Positions 33,703-41,879 of a stretch of DNA of 64,000 bases are shown here, piece after piece. This DNA comes from Streptomyces pseudovenezuelae (GTDB lineage Bacteria; Actinomycetota; Actinomycetes; Streptomycetales; Streptomycetaceae). The position numbers and the translations under genes were made by a program. Each line of letters begins with the position of its first letter. Within the stretch, counting starts at the first letter, position 1. The DNA is taken from contig NZ_KQ948150.1 in assembly GCF_001513955.1 (NCBI RefSeq), positions 372,001-436,000 of the forward strand, given 5' to 3'. The notes under the pieces were generated by a model. It was not told where the DNA came from and searched no databases. It worked only from the letters and a program-made list of their open reading frames with translations.

Positions 33703-34515
33703 ATGTACCGATCCCCGTATGACGAGTCCGCCCACGATTCCGCCCACGAGCTCGGGTACGACGAACCCGGCTATGACGGAGCGGCGGTGTACATAGGCAC
33801 TCCGTCCCCGGCGAGGCGGCGGAAGCTGATGACCGTAGCGGCAGGGGCCCTGGCCGCACTGCTCCTGGCCGCTTGCGTCGTGGACCGGGTCGCCGAGCGC
33901 AGCGCGGAGCGTCGAATCGCCGTGGCGTTCCAGGACGGTATGGACACCACGACGAGGTCCTCGGTGCACATACGCGGATTCCCGGTACTGCCGCAACTGA
34001 CCGAGGGCACACTGCGGCACGTGGACATCACCGCGTACGACATCCCCGCCCGCGGTTCGACGCGACCGCTGCCGGTGACCAGGCTCGACGTCGCGCTGGA
34101 TGACCTGAAAACCTCAGGCGACGCCGAGGAGGCCCGGGCGCGCGCCGTCGACGCGACCGCGTTCCTGTCGTACGAAGACCTGTCCGACGCGTTGGGTCCG
34201 GAGCTCTCCCAGGACGCCGAGCCGGGCCGGGTCGAGGCCGCGCTCGCCGCCCCTCTCGCGGGCGAGGTCGCCGTGAGTACGGCCGTCTCCGCCGCCCCGG
34301 GAAACCGCGTCGCGTTCACGGACTTCCGCCTCGCCCAAGGAGAACCGCCCGCTCCGGTGCGAGCCGCTCTCGAAAGGATCTTCGCCGGCTCCGTCCCCCT
34401 GCGGAACATCCCCCAGGGCCTCCACCTGCGGTCGGTCACGCCCACGGCGAGCGGGCTCCACGCGCACTTCACCGGGCACACCGTCACCTTCCGTCCGGAC
34501 TCGTCTTCTGCGTGA
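33703..34515 (+). CDS. LmeA-like (DUF2993) membrane-anchored phospholipid-binding protein
   Basis: ATG 33703 has GAGGAAG five bases upstream; 270 residues. A tyrosine- and aspartate-rich N-terminal tail (about 40 residues) precedes a single hydrophobic segment (MTVAAGALAALLLAACVV), which ends with a cysteine that could be lipidated. The exported domain follows the DUF2993 pattern: SSVHIRGFPVLPQLTEGTLRHVDI, then a long beta-rich body and LHLRSVTPTASGLHAHFTGH. In mycobacteria LmeA binds phospholipid and affects lipomannan elongation; the streptomycete role is unknown. It lies 72 bp after the TetR gene and may share its transcript. Confidence 0.8.
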   Translation: MYRSPYDESAHDSAHELGYDEPGYDGAAVYIGTPSPARRRKLMTVAAGALAALLLAACVVDRVAERSAERRIAVAFQDGMDTTTRSSVHIRGFPVLPQLTEGTLRHVDITAYDIPARGSTRPLPVTRLDVALDDLKTSGDAEEARARAVDATAFLSYEDLSDALGPELSQDAEPGRVEAALAAPLAGEVAVSTAVSAAPGNRVAFTDFRLAQGEPPAPVRAALERIFAGSVPLRNIPQGLHLRSVTPTASGLHAHFTGHTVTFRPDSSSA

Positions 34516-34740
34516 GTCCGGTTGCGCAGGGAGTGGTACATGCCGCGTCCGACGGCGGTCGTGTCGGCGCAACCAGCGCCTGCCGGCCGCCCGCCTCGGC
34601 ACAGGCACGGCTTCGAGGCCGACCTCGTTGTCCCACGACGAGCGAATCCGGGACAGCACCGCGCACAGGGCCGCGTGCCAGAATGAACGCGGCCTTGACG
34701 CCGAACTGCCGTTCTTCGAGCCGAACCACCGAGGTTGTCC
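34516..34740. other. Intergenic region, 225 bp
   Basis: Nothing recognisable lies between the LmeA-like gene and the next TetR gene. Short frames exist on both strands but have no family motif or good start site. No obvious operator palindrome was found. Confidence 0.3.
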
Positions 34741-35397
34741 GTGACCCATCCCGTGGCCCGCGTACCGCAGCGACGCAATGCGCGGTCCAACCGGGCGCGC
34801 ATTCTGGAGACGGCCCGCCGGGAGTTCGGCCGGAACCCCGACATCACCCTGGAAGAGCTGGCGCGAGCCGCCGGTGTCGTACGGCGCACTCTCTTCGGTC
34901 ACTTCCCCGGCCGGGCCGCATTGCTGGAGGCGCTTGCGGAGGAAGCCTCCGAGAGTCTCCGGGAGGCGGTGGCGGCCGCGGTGGGGCCGGCGGGGCCGGT
35001 CGAGCCGCCGGACCAGGCTCTGGCGCGTTTCCTTTTCTCGCTGTGGCCCGTGGGGGACCGCTACCGGATGTTGCTGGCGCTGGCCCGGCACGACCTGGGC
35101 GCGGAACGTGTGGCCGAGATTCTGGAACCGGCCCGCGACGAGGTGACGGCCATCCTGGAGCGAGGGCAGCGGGACGGCGTCTTCCACACCCATCTGCCGG
35201 CCCCCGTGCTGAGTGCCGGACTCGAAGCGATCACGGTCGCTCTCCTGGAAGCGGTCAACGCCGAGACGCTGGAGGACGACGGCACCCGGGTCGTCCTGGC
35301 GACACTCATCGCGGCCGGCGTGCCGGAGAAGCGGGCGCGTGCCGTGGTGGAGGAGATCGAGGCGGGGAGCGTCGAAGAGGCCGGGTCCGCGGACTGA
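34741..35397 (+). CDS. TetR-family regulator, paralogue of 33007
   Basis: GTG 34741 is six bases after GAGG; 218 residues. The helix-turn-helix lies near 22-65 (RILETARREFG, ITLEELARAAGVVRRTLFGHFPGRAALLEAL). The ligand domain shares LFSLWPVGDRYRMLLALARHDL and the late (A/G)DDGTRxxxAxLIAxGV block with the 33007 protein, so one arose from the other by duplication or both belong to one narrow subfamily. No target gene is adjacent: the next gene downstream is on the opposite strand. It may act on the neighbouring efflux locus or elsewhere. Confidence 0.9.
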   Translation: MTHPVARVPQRRNARSNRARILETARREFGRNPDITLEELARAAGVVRRTLFGHFPGRAALLEALAEEASESLREAVAAAVGPAGPVEPPDQALARFLFSLWPVGDRYRMLLALARHDLGAERVAEILEPARDEVTAILERGQRDGVFHTHLPAPVLSAGLEAITVALLEAVNAETLEDDGTRVVLATLIAAGVPEKRARAVVEEIEAGSVEEAGSAD

Positions 35398-35666
35398 GCG
35401 GTCGCGTGGGAGCGGCGGGCGCTTACGAGGCTGGCCGAAGGCTGGGGGACCCGCCATGCCCGAGACGGGAAGAGGGTCTGGGCCGAGTGCGCGCGTTGGA
35501 CGGCCCGGAACTCCTCCTCGGAGCGATCGGATGGGACACCGAGGACATCGCTGATCTCGTGTGACTCCGCGCCCGGTCGCGTCCACGTCGGGTGACGCCG
35601 GGGTCGCGTCCACGTCGGGTGACGCCGGGGTCGCGACCAGGTGGTACGGCCGCGCGGCCTGGCACA
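35398..35666. other. Intergenic region with a possible C-terminal gene remnant
   Basis: Between two convergent TetR genes one plus-strand frame ends at 35564 with the protein-like text RVRALDGPELLLGAIGWDTEDIADL. It has no credible start and is probably the tail of a deleted gene. A 27-bp tandem repeat follows it. No functional gene is called. Confidence 0.3.
35576..35635. repeat. 27-bp tandem repeat, two full copies and part of a third
   Basis: The unit begins GTCGCGTCCACGTCGGGTGA and ends CGCCGGG; copies occupy 35576-35602 and 35603-35629 without mismatch, and GTCGCG of a third follows. It is noncoding, between two convergent regulator genes, and likely arose by recent slippage. Confidence 0.85.
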
Positions 35667-36305
35667 TCAGTCGTGGTTGCCGCTCCTCGCCGCTGTACGG
35701 AGAGCCGCCTCGTAGACCAGCTGCGCGTGCAGTTCGAACATGGCGACCAGGTCGACACCGTCGCCGGTGATCTCCCGCTGGATGAACAGGCCGTCAGCGC
35801 AGGCCACCGCGTAGACGGCGAGGGTGCGCGCGGTGTCCTCGTCCATGTCCGGAATGAGCAAGGTGATCACCTCAGTGATCTTCTGGCGGGTGACCTCGCG
35901 GACGTCGAGGAAAACGGTCCGTCCCCGGGGCTCCACGGGCCGTCGCTCAAGGGCGAGCATGAGGCCGAGGCGCAGGAAGTCCGGCTCGTCGACCAGCGAT
36001 TTCGCCACGTTCGCCGCCATCGCGGTGACCCGCTCCAGCGGTGTACCCGCCTCTTCCCCCGGGAGCTCCAGTGCCGCGAGCCAGGTCTCGAAGCTGCGCT
36101 CGATGACCGCCGCGATCAGGTCGTCCTTGTCCTTGAAGTGCCAGTAGATCGAGCTGGCGGGCAGTCCGCACTTGGCGCTGACCGCGGCGATGGACGTGCC
36201 CTCGTAGCCGCGTTCGCCCGAGATCTCCACGGCCGCGTCGAGGATGCGCTGCCGGGACTCCACCCCGTTGGCACGTTTCTTGCGCGTCGGCTGCGGCTTG
36301 GTCAT
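35667..36305 (-). CDS. TetR-family regulator of the adjacent hydrolase locus
   Basis: ATG 36305 starts a 212-residue protein. The basic tail KPQPTRKKRANG precedes the helix-turn-helix (about 18-60: RQRILDAAVEISGERGYEGTSIAAVSAKCGLPASSIYWHFKDKDDL). The C-terminal domain is helical, with LARRPVEPRGR-like and IPDMDEDTARTLAVYAVACADGLF segments typical of regulators of catabolic genes. It diverges from the degraded alpha/beta hydrolase gene across a 36-bp palindrome. Such TetR-hydrolase pairs occur in aromatic or steroid ring-cleavage clusters, but the rest of any such pathway is absent here. Confidence 0.9.
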   Translation of the reverse strand: MTKPQPTRKKRANGVESRQRILDAAVEISGERGYEGTSIAAVSAKCGLPASSIYWHFKDKDDLIAAVIERSFETWLAALELPGEEAGTPLERVTAMAANVAKSLVDEPDFLRLGLMLALERRPVEPRGRTVFLDVREVTRQKITEVITLLIPDMDEDTARTLAVYAVACADGLFIQREITGDGVDLVAMFELHAQLVYEAALRTAARSGNHD

Positions 36306-36357
36306 GGGGCTGCCCTCCCTGTCGTACTGCTCTTGACCGTCTCTCCACCGCCCCCTA

Positions 36358-36393
36358 CTGTATCGGTTACTTCAATTGGAGTGAACGCTACAG
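36358..36393. promoter_or_regulatory. 36-bp imperfect palindrome, likely TetR operator
   Basis: The arms are CTGTA (36358-36362) and TACAG (36389-36393), centred on CAATTG (36373-36378). Fourteen of eighteen base pairs are complementary, including CG at positions 7-8 and ACT/AGT. It lies 53 bp before the TetR ATG and about 60 bp before the hydrolase remnant. Confidence 0.7.
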
Positions 36394-36451
36394 CAATGAC
36401 TCCCGAGGCCCCTCGGGCCCAGCAGGTGCGCTGCGGCCCCAGGGTGCGGTC

Positions 36452-37316
36452 GTGACGGTGGAGGGCGGGACCGAGGCGAAGCCTGCTCGGCGGCCGAAAG
36501 GGACCCTCACGAGCACACCCACCGAACTGCCGTCCATCGCGGGAGCCACTGCTCGACGTCGCCGGAAAGAAGATCTTCGTGGCGGAGACCGGCGAAGGAC
36601 CGCCCCTCGTGCTGCTGCATGGTGGAGGCCCCGGCGCCTCCGGCGTCTCCAACTACGCCAGGAACATCGCCGCGCTGGCGAAGGAGTACCGGGTCGTCGT
36701 ACCCGACCTGCCCGGCTACGGACGCAGCAGCAAGGGCATCGACCGTGCCGATCCCTTCGGCGAGGTCGCCGACCGGATCCGTGGACTGCTCGACCGGCTC
36801 GGCCTGGACAAGGCCCACTTCATCGGCAACTCCCTCGGCGGTGCCTGCGCGCTGCGGCTCCCTGGACACCCCCGGCCGGGTCGACCGGATGATCCTCATG
36901 GGCCCCGCCGGCCTCGGCGCCACCCGCGGGCGGCCCCCCGGACTCAACAGCCTGCTCGACTACTGCACGGGGAAGGGGCCTTCACGGCTGAAGCTGGAGA
37001 AGTTCATCCGCAGCACCAGGACAGCATCGATCCCGAGGTCGTCGCCGCGCCGCCGCTGAAGCGCCCGAAGTCCCTCAAGACGCTCTGGAAGATGGACGCC
37101 ACCCGCGACGCCCGCCTGTCCCGCCTGCCTGTGCCGACCCTGGTGCTGTGGGGCGCCGCGGACAAGGTCAACAAGCCGAGCGGCGGGCGGATGCTGGCCG
37201 ACCGCATGCCCAACTGCGACCTCTACGCGGTCGCCGACACCGGGCACTGGGTGCAGTTCGAACGCGCCGAACTGTTCAACCGGCTGTGCGCCGACTTCCT
37301 GGCGGGTCGCCGGTGA
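36452..37316 (+). pseudogene. Degraded meta-cleavage-type alpha/beta hydrolase (several frameshifts)
   Basis: Three frame changes are needed. TPTELPSIAGAT in one frame passes near 36548 into LLDVAGKKIFVAETGEGPPLVLL in another. Near 36858 the frame shifts so that SLDTPGRVDRMILMGPAGLG and LLDYCTGKGPSRLKLEKFIRS follow. Near 37020 it shifts back to SIDPEVVAAPPLKRPKSLKTLWKMD, and the ending keeps the catalytic-type segment LWGAADKVNKPSG and DTGHWVQFE. The nucleophile elbow GNSLGG is intact. The protein resembles hydrolases of 2-hydroxy-dienoate (HsaD/MhpC) type, and about 20 residues seem lost at the third break. Unless these are sequencing errors, the gene is dead. Confidence 0.75.
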
Positions 37317-37465
37317 AAGCATCGGGGAGGGCATCCGTCTTCGGCGCGGTCCCGCCGAGGACGTCCTCGCCACAGGCCGTCACGCTCGACGACCTCGCCC
37401 GCAGCTACCAGCGGGTGTACGAGCTCGGCTTCGCCCTCAGCGGCGCCGGCGTCCCTGACGACTGA
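37313..37465 (+). CDS. Possible 50-residue remnant coupled to the broken hydrolase
   Basis: GTG 37313 overlaps the TGA that ends the hydrolase remnant (GTGA). The 50 residues end in TLDDLARSYQRVYELGFALSGAGVPDD, which looks like real helical coding sequence and not a shadow frame, but no family is recognised. It might be the end of a deleted downstream operon gene. Given the broken neighbour, function is doubtful. Confidence 0.3.
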   Translation: MKASGRASVFGAVPPRTSSPQAVTLDDLARSYQRVYELGFALSGAGVPDD

Positions 37466-37610
37466 CCTCAGTGACCGGCCGGGCTGGGGTGGTTGTGGGG
37501 TGTCGGCCGTGGTGGGCGGGCCGAGCGCGGCCGTACTGCTCACCCGACGGCAGGGGCCGGTACCACCGGCACCGCCCCCGCTGCCGTTCCGCGGCGCTGC
37601 CCTGTGGACG

Positions 37611-38585
37611 CTATCCGGCCTCCTCGCGGTGGGCGGTGGCGAATCGGCGCTGGTAGGCCGCGGGGCTGATGGACAGCTCCCGCGCGAAGACGCGGCGCAG
37701 GCTCTCGTAGCTCGGGAAGCCGGCCAGGGATGCGGCCTGCGTGGCGGTGTGCCGCTGGTCGAGGAGCGACTTGGCGATGTCGAAGCGGATCGACTCGACG
37801 TAGCGAGCGGGCGTGGTGCCGAGTTCTTCCCGGAAGAGCCTGGTGAGGTGGCGCGTACTGACGTTGAGTCGTCCGGCGAGTGCGGCCAGGGAGTAGTCGC
37901 CTGCGGGATCCGCCGTGACCAGGTCGACGACCCTGCGCAGAGCGGGCGACCGGGGCGGCGAGCCCTGCAGAGGTGCGGAGAACTGCGACTGGCCGCCCGC
38001 TCGCTGCAGGTAGACCACCAGCGAGCGGGCCACCTCCCGGCTGATGTCGGGACCGTGGTCGGCCTCGACGAGCGCCAGGGCAAGGTCGATGCCCGCGGTC
38101 ACGCCCGCCGAGGTGTACATCGTGCCGTCGCGCACATAGATGGCGTCGGGCTCGATGCGGGCCTTGGGGTGCCGGGTGGCGAGTTCGCCGGCGATCTTCC
38201 AGTGGGTGGTCGCCCGTCTGCCGTCCAGAAGGCCCGTCGCGCCGAGGACGAAGGCGCCGGAGCACACGGACGCGACCCGACCGGCACGGGCTGCCAGGTC
38301 CCCGGTCGCCTCGGCCAGATCGCGTGTCACCGGGGTCCGGGGATAGATGTCCCCACCAGGCACCAGGAGTGTGTCGGGGTCCGCCTGGTCGGCCGCGCTG
38401 CCGTCGACGGCGATCCGCATGCCGATCGAGGAGGTGACGTCGGCGCCCGTCGTCGACAGCAGGGCGATCCGGTAGGCGGCGCCGAGCAGGTTCGCCTCCC
38501 CGAACACCTCGGCCGGGCCGGCGACGTCCAGCAGCTTGACCCCGTCGTAGACGAGGATCGCCACGCGGTGCGGGGCGGAGCTCAC
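37611..38585 (-). CDS. GlxA-family regulator (DJ-1/PfpI domain plus AraC DNA-binding domain)
   Basis: GTG 38585 starts a 324-residue protein. Residues 1-190 form a DJ-1/PfpI-like amidotransferase fold: VAILVYDGVKLLDVAGPAEVF, LLVPGGDIYP and ASVCSGAFVLGATGLLDGRRATTHW, with the nucleophile-elbow Cys in VCSGA. Residues 215-315 are an AraC-type double helix-turn-helix with LAALAGRLNVSTRHLTRLFREELGTTPARYVESIRFDIAKSLL. GlxA-type regulators respond to small metabolites and usually activate neighbouring genes. It diverges from the HD-domain gene at 38721 across 135 bp, so that gene and the oxidoreductase after it are probable targets. Confidence 0.93.
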   Translation of the reverse strand: MSSAPHRVAILVYDGVKLLDVAGPAEVFGEANLLGAAYRIALLSTTGADVTSSIGMRIAVDGSAADQADPDTLLVPGGDIYPRTPVTRDLAEATGDLAARAGRVASVCSGAFVLGATGLLDGRRATTHWKIAGELATRHPKARIEPDAIYVRDGTMYTSAGVTAGIDLALALVEADHGPDISREVARSLVVYLQRAGGQSQFSAPLQGSPPRSPALRRVVDLVTADPAGDYSLAALAGRLNVSTRHLTRLFREELGTTPARYVESIRFDIAKSLLDQRHTATQAASLAGFPSYESLRRVFARELSISPAAYQRRFATAHREEAG

Positions 38586-38720
38586 TGGCCCACCCTGGGA
38601 TGACCGGATTCGAGTGGTTCATGGCCGGACCGAGGCGGCGCCGCGTGCCGCGTGGTCGGCACTGTGGACAAAGGGCGCACGGTCCACTCGTCGTACATCA
38701 CATCGGAAAGCGCGGACATC

Positions 38721-39359
38721 ATGACCGACATCATCGCAGGAGTGGAAATACCCGGGACATCGGCGGTCGCGGAGGCGACAGCATTTCTGCGGGAGAGGAC
38801 GAACCCGCTGATCTTCCATCACTCCCGGCGGGTATTCCTCTTCGGTTCCCTCCACGCGCGTGCCAGGGAACTGCGGCCCGATCCCGAGTTGCTCTACATC
38901 TCGGCGATGTTCCATGACGTGGGCCTTTTGATCCCCTTCCAGGACACACAGCAGCGTTTCGAGCTGGACGGCGCCGACCATGCGCACAGGTTCCTGCTCG
39001 ATCGCGGGTTCTCCCGCAGCGCCGCCGAGGTGGTCTGGAGGGCGATCGCCCTGCATACGACACCAGGCATTCCCGGCCGGATGGACCCCGAGGTCGCCGC
39101 CACGAACTACGGCGTCCTGACCGACGCGATCGGCTGGGGCCTGGACGGACTGGAACGCGACCGGACCGACGAGATCGTCGCCGCTCACCCGCGCGACGAT
39201 TTCAAAAAGGAATTCCTGCAGGCATTCGTCGATGGCCTCAAGGACCGCCCGGACACCACCTACGGCACCGTCAACGCGGATGTCCTGGAACACTTCGTTC
39301 CCGGTTTTCGCCGTACGTCCATGGTGGAGCGCATTCTCGATGCTCCCTGGTCGCAGTGA
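38721..39359 (+). CDS. HD-domain hydrolase (cyanamide-hydratase-like)
   Basis: I start at ATG 38721 (MTDIIAGVEIP), with GGAAAG about eleven bases upstream; 212 residues. The metal-binding HD pattern is clear: His in IFHHSRRVF near residue 35, the HD pair in AMFHDVGLL near 71-72, a further His in HAHRFLLDRG and a distal conserved Asp in VLTDAIGWGLDG. This arrangement resembles the HD group that contains fungal cyanamide hydratase and many bacterial proteins of unknown substrate. It is transcribed away from the GlxA-type regulator and is followed 47 bp later by an oxidoreductase, so the three probably form one regulated unit. Confidence 0.85.
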   Translation: MTDIIAGVEIPGTSAVAEATAFLRERTNPLIFHHSRRVFLFGSLHARARELRPDPELLYISAMFHDVGLLIPFQDTQQRFELDGADHAHRFLLDRGFSRSAAEVVWRAIALHTTPGIPGRMDPEVAATNYGVLTDAIGWGLDGLERDRTDEIVAAHPRDDFKKEFLQAFVDGLKDRPDTTYGTVNADVLEHFVPGFRRTSMVERILDAPWSQ

Positions 39360-39406
39360 CCGGACCGTCAGGCCCACTACCACCCCACACCAAGAAAGGA
39401 ACACTC

Positions 39407-40324
39407 GTGCAAGCCATCACCGTTCGGGATCGCGAGGCCGGGATCACAGGACTGACCCTCGATGAGCTTCCCCATCCCCACGCCGCCGAGAACGACGTCA
39501 TCCTGCGGGTGCACGCCGCGGGCTTCACCCGAGGCGAGCTCGACTGGCCCGCAACCTGGACCGACCGCGCCGGCCGGGACCGCACCCCGAGCGTGCCCGG
39601 CCACGAGGTGTCGGGAGTCGTGACGGAACTCGGATACGGAACCACGGGACTCACCGTCGGCCAGCGGGTCTTCGGACTCGCCGACTGGACCCGCGACGGC
39701 TCGCTCGCCGAGTACGTCGCCGTGGAAGCCCGTAACCTGGCCCCCCTCCCCGCGGACATCGACCACACAGTGGCCGCCGCCCTGCCGATCTCCGGACTGA
39801 CCGCCTGGCAGGGCCTGTTCGACCACGCCCGTCTCACCACCGGCCAGACCGTCCTGATCCACGGTGCCGCCGGCGGCGTCGGCTCGATCGCGGTCCAACT
39901 CGCGCACGAAGCGGGCGCCCGCGTGATCGGTACGGGACGCTCCGCCGACCGCGACACCGTCCTCGATCTGGGCGCGCACACGTTCCTCGACCTGGAAGCC
40001 GACCGATGGGAGGAATCCGGCCAGGTCGACGTCGTGTTCGACGTCATCGGCGGCGACGTCCTCGACCGCTCGGCCGCCCTCGTGCGGCCCGGGGGCACAC
40101 TCGTCAGCATCGCTCACCAGCCCACCGTGCGTCCCGCCGACGGCCGAGCCGTCTTCTTCGTGGTCGAACCCGACCGCGACCGCCTCGCCGACCTCGCCGG
40201 GCGTGTGCGGGACGGCAGGCTTCGCGTACGCGTGGGTGCGGTGCGACCGCTGTCCGAGGCCGCCGCAGCCTTTGCCTCACGAGAGCGGGTCCCCGGGCGG
40301 ACGATTATTCGCGTTTCTGAGTGA
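39407..40324 (+). CDS. Zinc-independent alcohol dehydrogenase/quinone-oxidoreductase-like protein
   Basis: GTG 39407 follows AAAGGA by eight bases; 305 residues. It has the medium-chain reductase fold: an N-terminal GroES-like domain with VPGHEVSGVV and GQRVFGL, then a Rossmann domain with ILIHGAAGGVGSIAVQLAHEAGARVIGTGRS (here VLIHG) for NADPH. The structural and catalytic zinc cysteines are absent, which places it with quinone oxidoreductases and enoyl reductases. These reduce quinones or alpha,beta-unsaturated carbonyls with NADPH. It is the probable operon partner of the HD-domain gene. The stop lies inside a GAGTGAT tandem repeat. Confidence 0.92.
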   Translation: MQAITVRDREAGITGLTLDELPHPHAAENDVILRVHAAGFTRGELDWPATWTDRAGRDRTPSVPGHEVSGVVTELGYGTTGLTVGQRVFGLADWTRDGSLAEYVAVEARNLAPLPADIDHTVAAALPISGLTAWQGLFDHARLTTGQTVLIHGAAGGVGSIAVQLAHEAGARVIGTGRSADRDTVLDLGAHTFLDLEADRWEESGQVDVVFDVIGGDVLDRSAALVRPGGTLVSIAHQPTVRPADGRAVFFVVEPDRDRLADLAGRVRDGRLRVRVGAVRPLSEAAAAFASRERVPGRTIIRVSE

Positions 40325-40339
40325 TGAGTGATGAGTGAT
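40319..40339. repeat. GAGTGAT heptamer, three tandem copies over a stop codon
   Basis: GAGTGAT is repeated at 40319, 40326 and 40333. The first copy contains the last Glu codon and the TGA stop of the oxidoreductase. Because 7 is not a multiple of 3, the repeated TGAs fall in different frames and act as a stop in each. Confidence 0.9.
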
Positions 40340-40503
40340 GAGGGCTGATGCTGGGAGCTGAGGGGATGGGGCGGGTCGGGCAGCGGTAGCAACCGTGTGT
40401 CGGGCGCGCCCCGGGCCATGGTCACCGGCGGTGTGCGGTGGCCGTCCCCGCCGTCGGGGACCGCGACATGACGCTTTACGCGGAGTTCGGGCGCCTCGTC
40501 GAG

Positions 40504-41718
40504 CTAGCTGGACCGTTGTGGGGAGCGGAGCACGAGCAGGGTGATCTCGCTGGGGGCGAAGACGCGGAACGGCGGGCCCCAGAAGCCGGTGCCGCGGCTG
40601 GTGTAGAGGAGGGTGCGGGCGCCGTGGCGACTGAGCCCGGCGACGGCGGGCTGGTCGAGGCGCACCAGGTGGTGGAAGGGCCAGATCTGGCCGCCGTGGG
40701 TGTGGCCGGAGAGCTGGAGGTCGATCCCGGCGGCTGCCGCACGGTCGACGAACTTGGGCTGGTGTGCCAGGAGAAGGACGGGCAGATCGGGGTCGACACC
40801 GTTCAACGCGCCGGCGAGGTGGGCGCGGTGGCCTGCCAGGCCGGAGGACTCGGCGCTGACGTCGTCCACGCCGGCGACCACGAGGGTGTCGCCTCCGCGC
40901 TCGAGCAGCAGATGACGGTTGCGCAGCGGCGCCCAGCCCAGCTCGTCCATCAGGTCGACCCAGCCCTGGGCCTCGGTGTAGTACTCGTGGTTGCCGGTGA
41001 CGTACACGCGGGCCCGAGTCGCCCGCACGGTGCCGAGTGGCGCGGCCTGGGCGCGACGGCGTTCGGCCGTGCCGTCCGCGATGTCGCCGGTGTGGCAGAC
41101 CAGGTCGGCTTCCAGGGCGTTCACCCTCTCGCACACCCGTGCCGACCAGCGAGCGCGATCGAGCGGGCCGTAGTGGGTGTCGGTGATCAGGACGACGCGG
41201 AGGCCGTCCAACCCCGTGCCCAGTCGCGGGAGTTGCACGTCCAGTCGGCGCACCCGTGGCACACGGCGGGCCTCGGCGTACCCCCAGGCGAGCAGTACGG
41301 CGCAGACGCCGAGAACGGCCCAGGTGACGATCCGCGCCCGGTCCTGACCGTCGCCGACTCCGACCACGGTCAGAGCGAGCCGCAGGAGGACGCCGATCAG
41401 AACGGACCAGGTGAACAGGACCCAGCTGGCCCCCAGCAGGGTGTCACCGATGACGGCCGCCGAGTCCTGCTGGCGCCGACCGTGTCCACGCATCATCGCG
41501 AGCGGCATACCGATCAGGCCGAGGGCGAACAGGGTGGTGCCGACCAGTGTGACGGGCAGCGGCCAGTGCTGGCCGCCGTACAGCAGCACCCAGCAGGGCA
41601 CGGCCCACAGCAGAACGGGGGCGATCAGGGGGAGGTAGCGCATCAGGCGGTGCAGTCCGCTCTGCGGCGGCGCCTGCACCTCACCCTCGGCGGGACGGCT
41701 GCTGCTGGTGTCGGTCAC
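40504..41718 (-). CDS. Membrane metallophosphoesterase (calcineurin-like)
   Basis: GTG 41718 has GGGAGGA eight bases upstream; an ATG-type start twelve codons earlier lacks one. The 404 residues begin with four transmembrane helices (about 25-155), followed by a cytoplasmic or exported phosphoesterase domain. All metal-ligand motifs are present: LITDTHYG (DxH), HTGDIADG (GDxxD), VTGNHEYY (GNHE), LLAHQPKF and SGHTHGGQIWPF (GHxH). This is the YkuE/YaeI type of metallophosphoesterase, some of which cleave lipid pyrophosphates or UDP-linked lipids. It is a single gene upstream of a hairpin and has no obvious partner. Confidence 0.92.
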   Translation of the reverse strand: MTDTSSSRPAEGEVQAPPQSGLHRLMRYLPLIAPVLLWAVPCWVLLYGGQHWPLPVTLVGTTLFALGLIGMPLAMMRGHGRRQQDSAAVIGDTLLGASWVLFTWSVLIGVLLRLALTVVGVGDGQDRARIVTWAVLGVCAVLLAWGYAEARRVPRVRRLDVQLPRLGTGLDGLRVVLITDTHYGPLDRARWSARVCERVNALEADLVCHTGDIADGTAERRRAQAAPLGTVRATRARVYVTGNHEYYTEAQGWVDLMDELGWAPLRNRHLLLERGGDTLVVAGVDDVSAESSGLAGHRAHLAGALNGVDPDLPVLLLAHQPKFVDRAAAAGIDLQLSGHTHGGQIWPFHHLVRLDQPAVAGLSRHGARTLLYTSRGTGFWGPPFRVFAPSEITLLVLRSPQRSS

Positions 41719-41809
41719 GTTCGTCCTCCCTGACCGGGCTGGCCTCTCACGCACTGTATCCGGTCGTCTTCCGGCCCCCCCGGGGGGCAGTCAACTGCGC
41801 AACGGAGGT

Positions 41810-41846
41810 CGGGCAGCGGGAGACCGTTGCGATCTTCCGCTGCCCG
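41810..41846 (-). terminator. 10-bp hairpin terminator after the MerR gene
   Basis: CGGGCAGCGG (41810-41819) pairs exactly with CCGCTGCCCG (41837-41846) over 17 bases. It lies 34 bp beyond the MerR stop on the minus strand and before the phosphoesterase start, so it separates the two transcripts. Confidence 0.75.
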
Positions 41847-41879
41847 AACGTGATCACCGGTCAGGTCAGGCGCGCTCGA

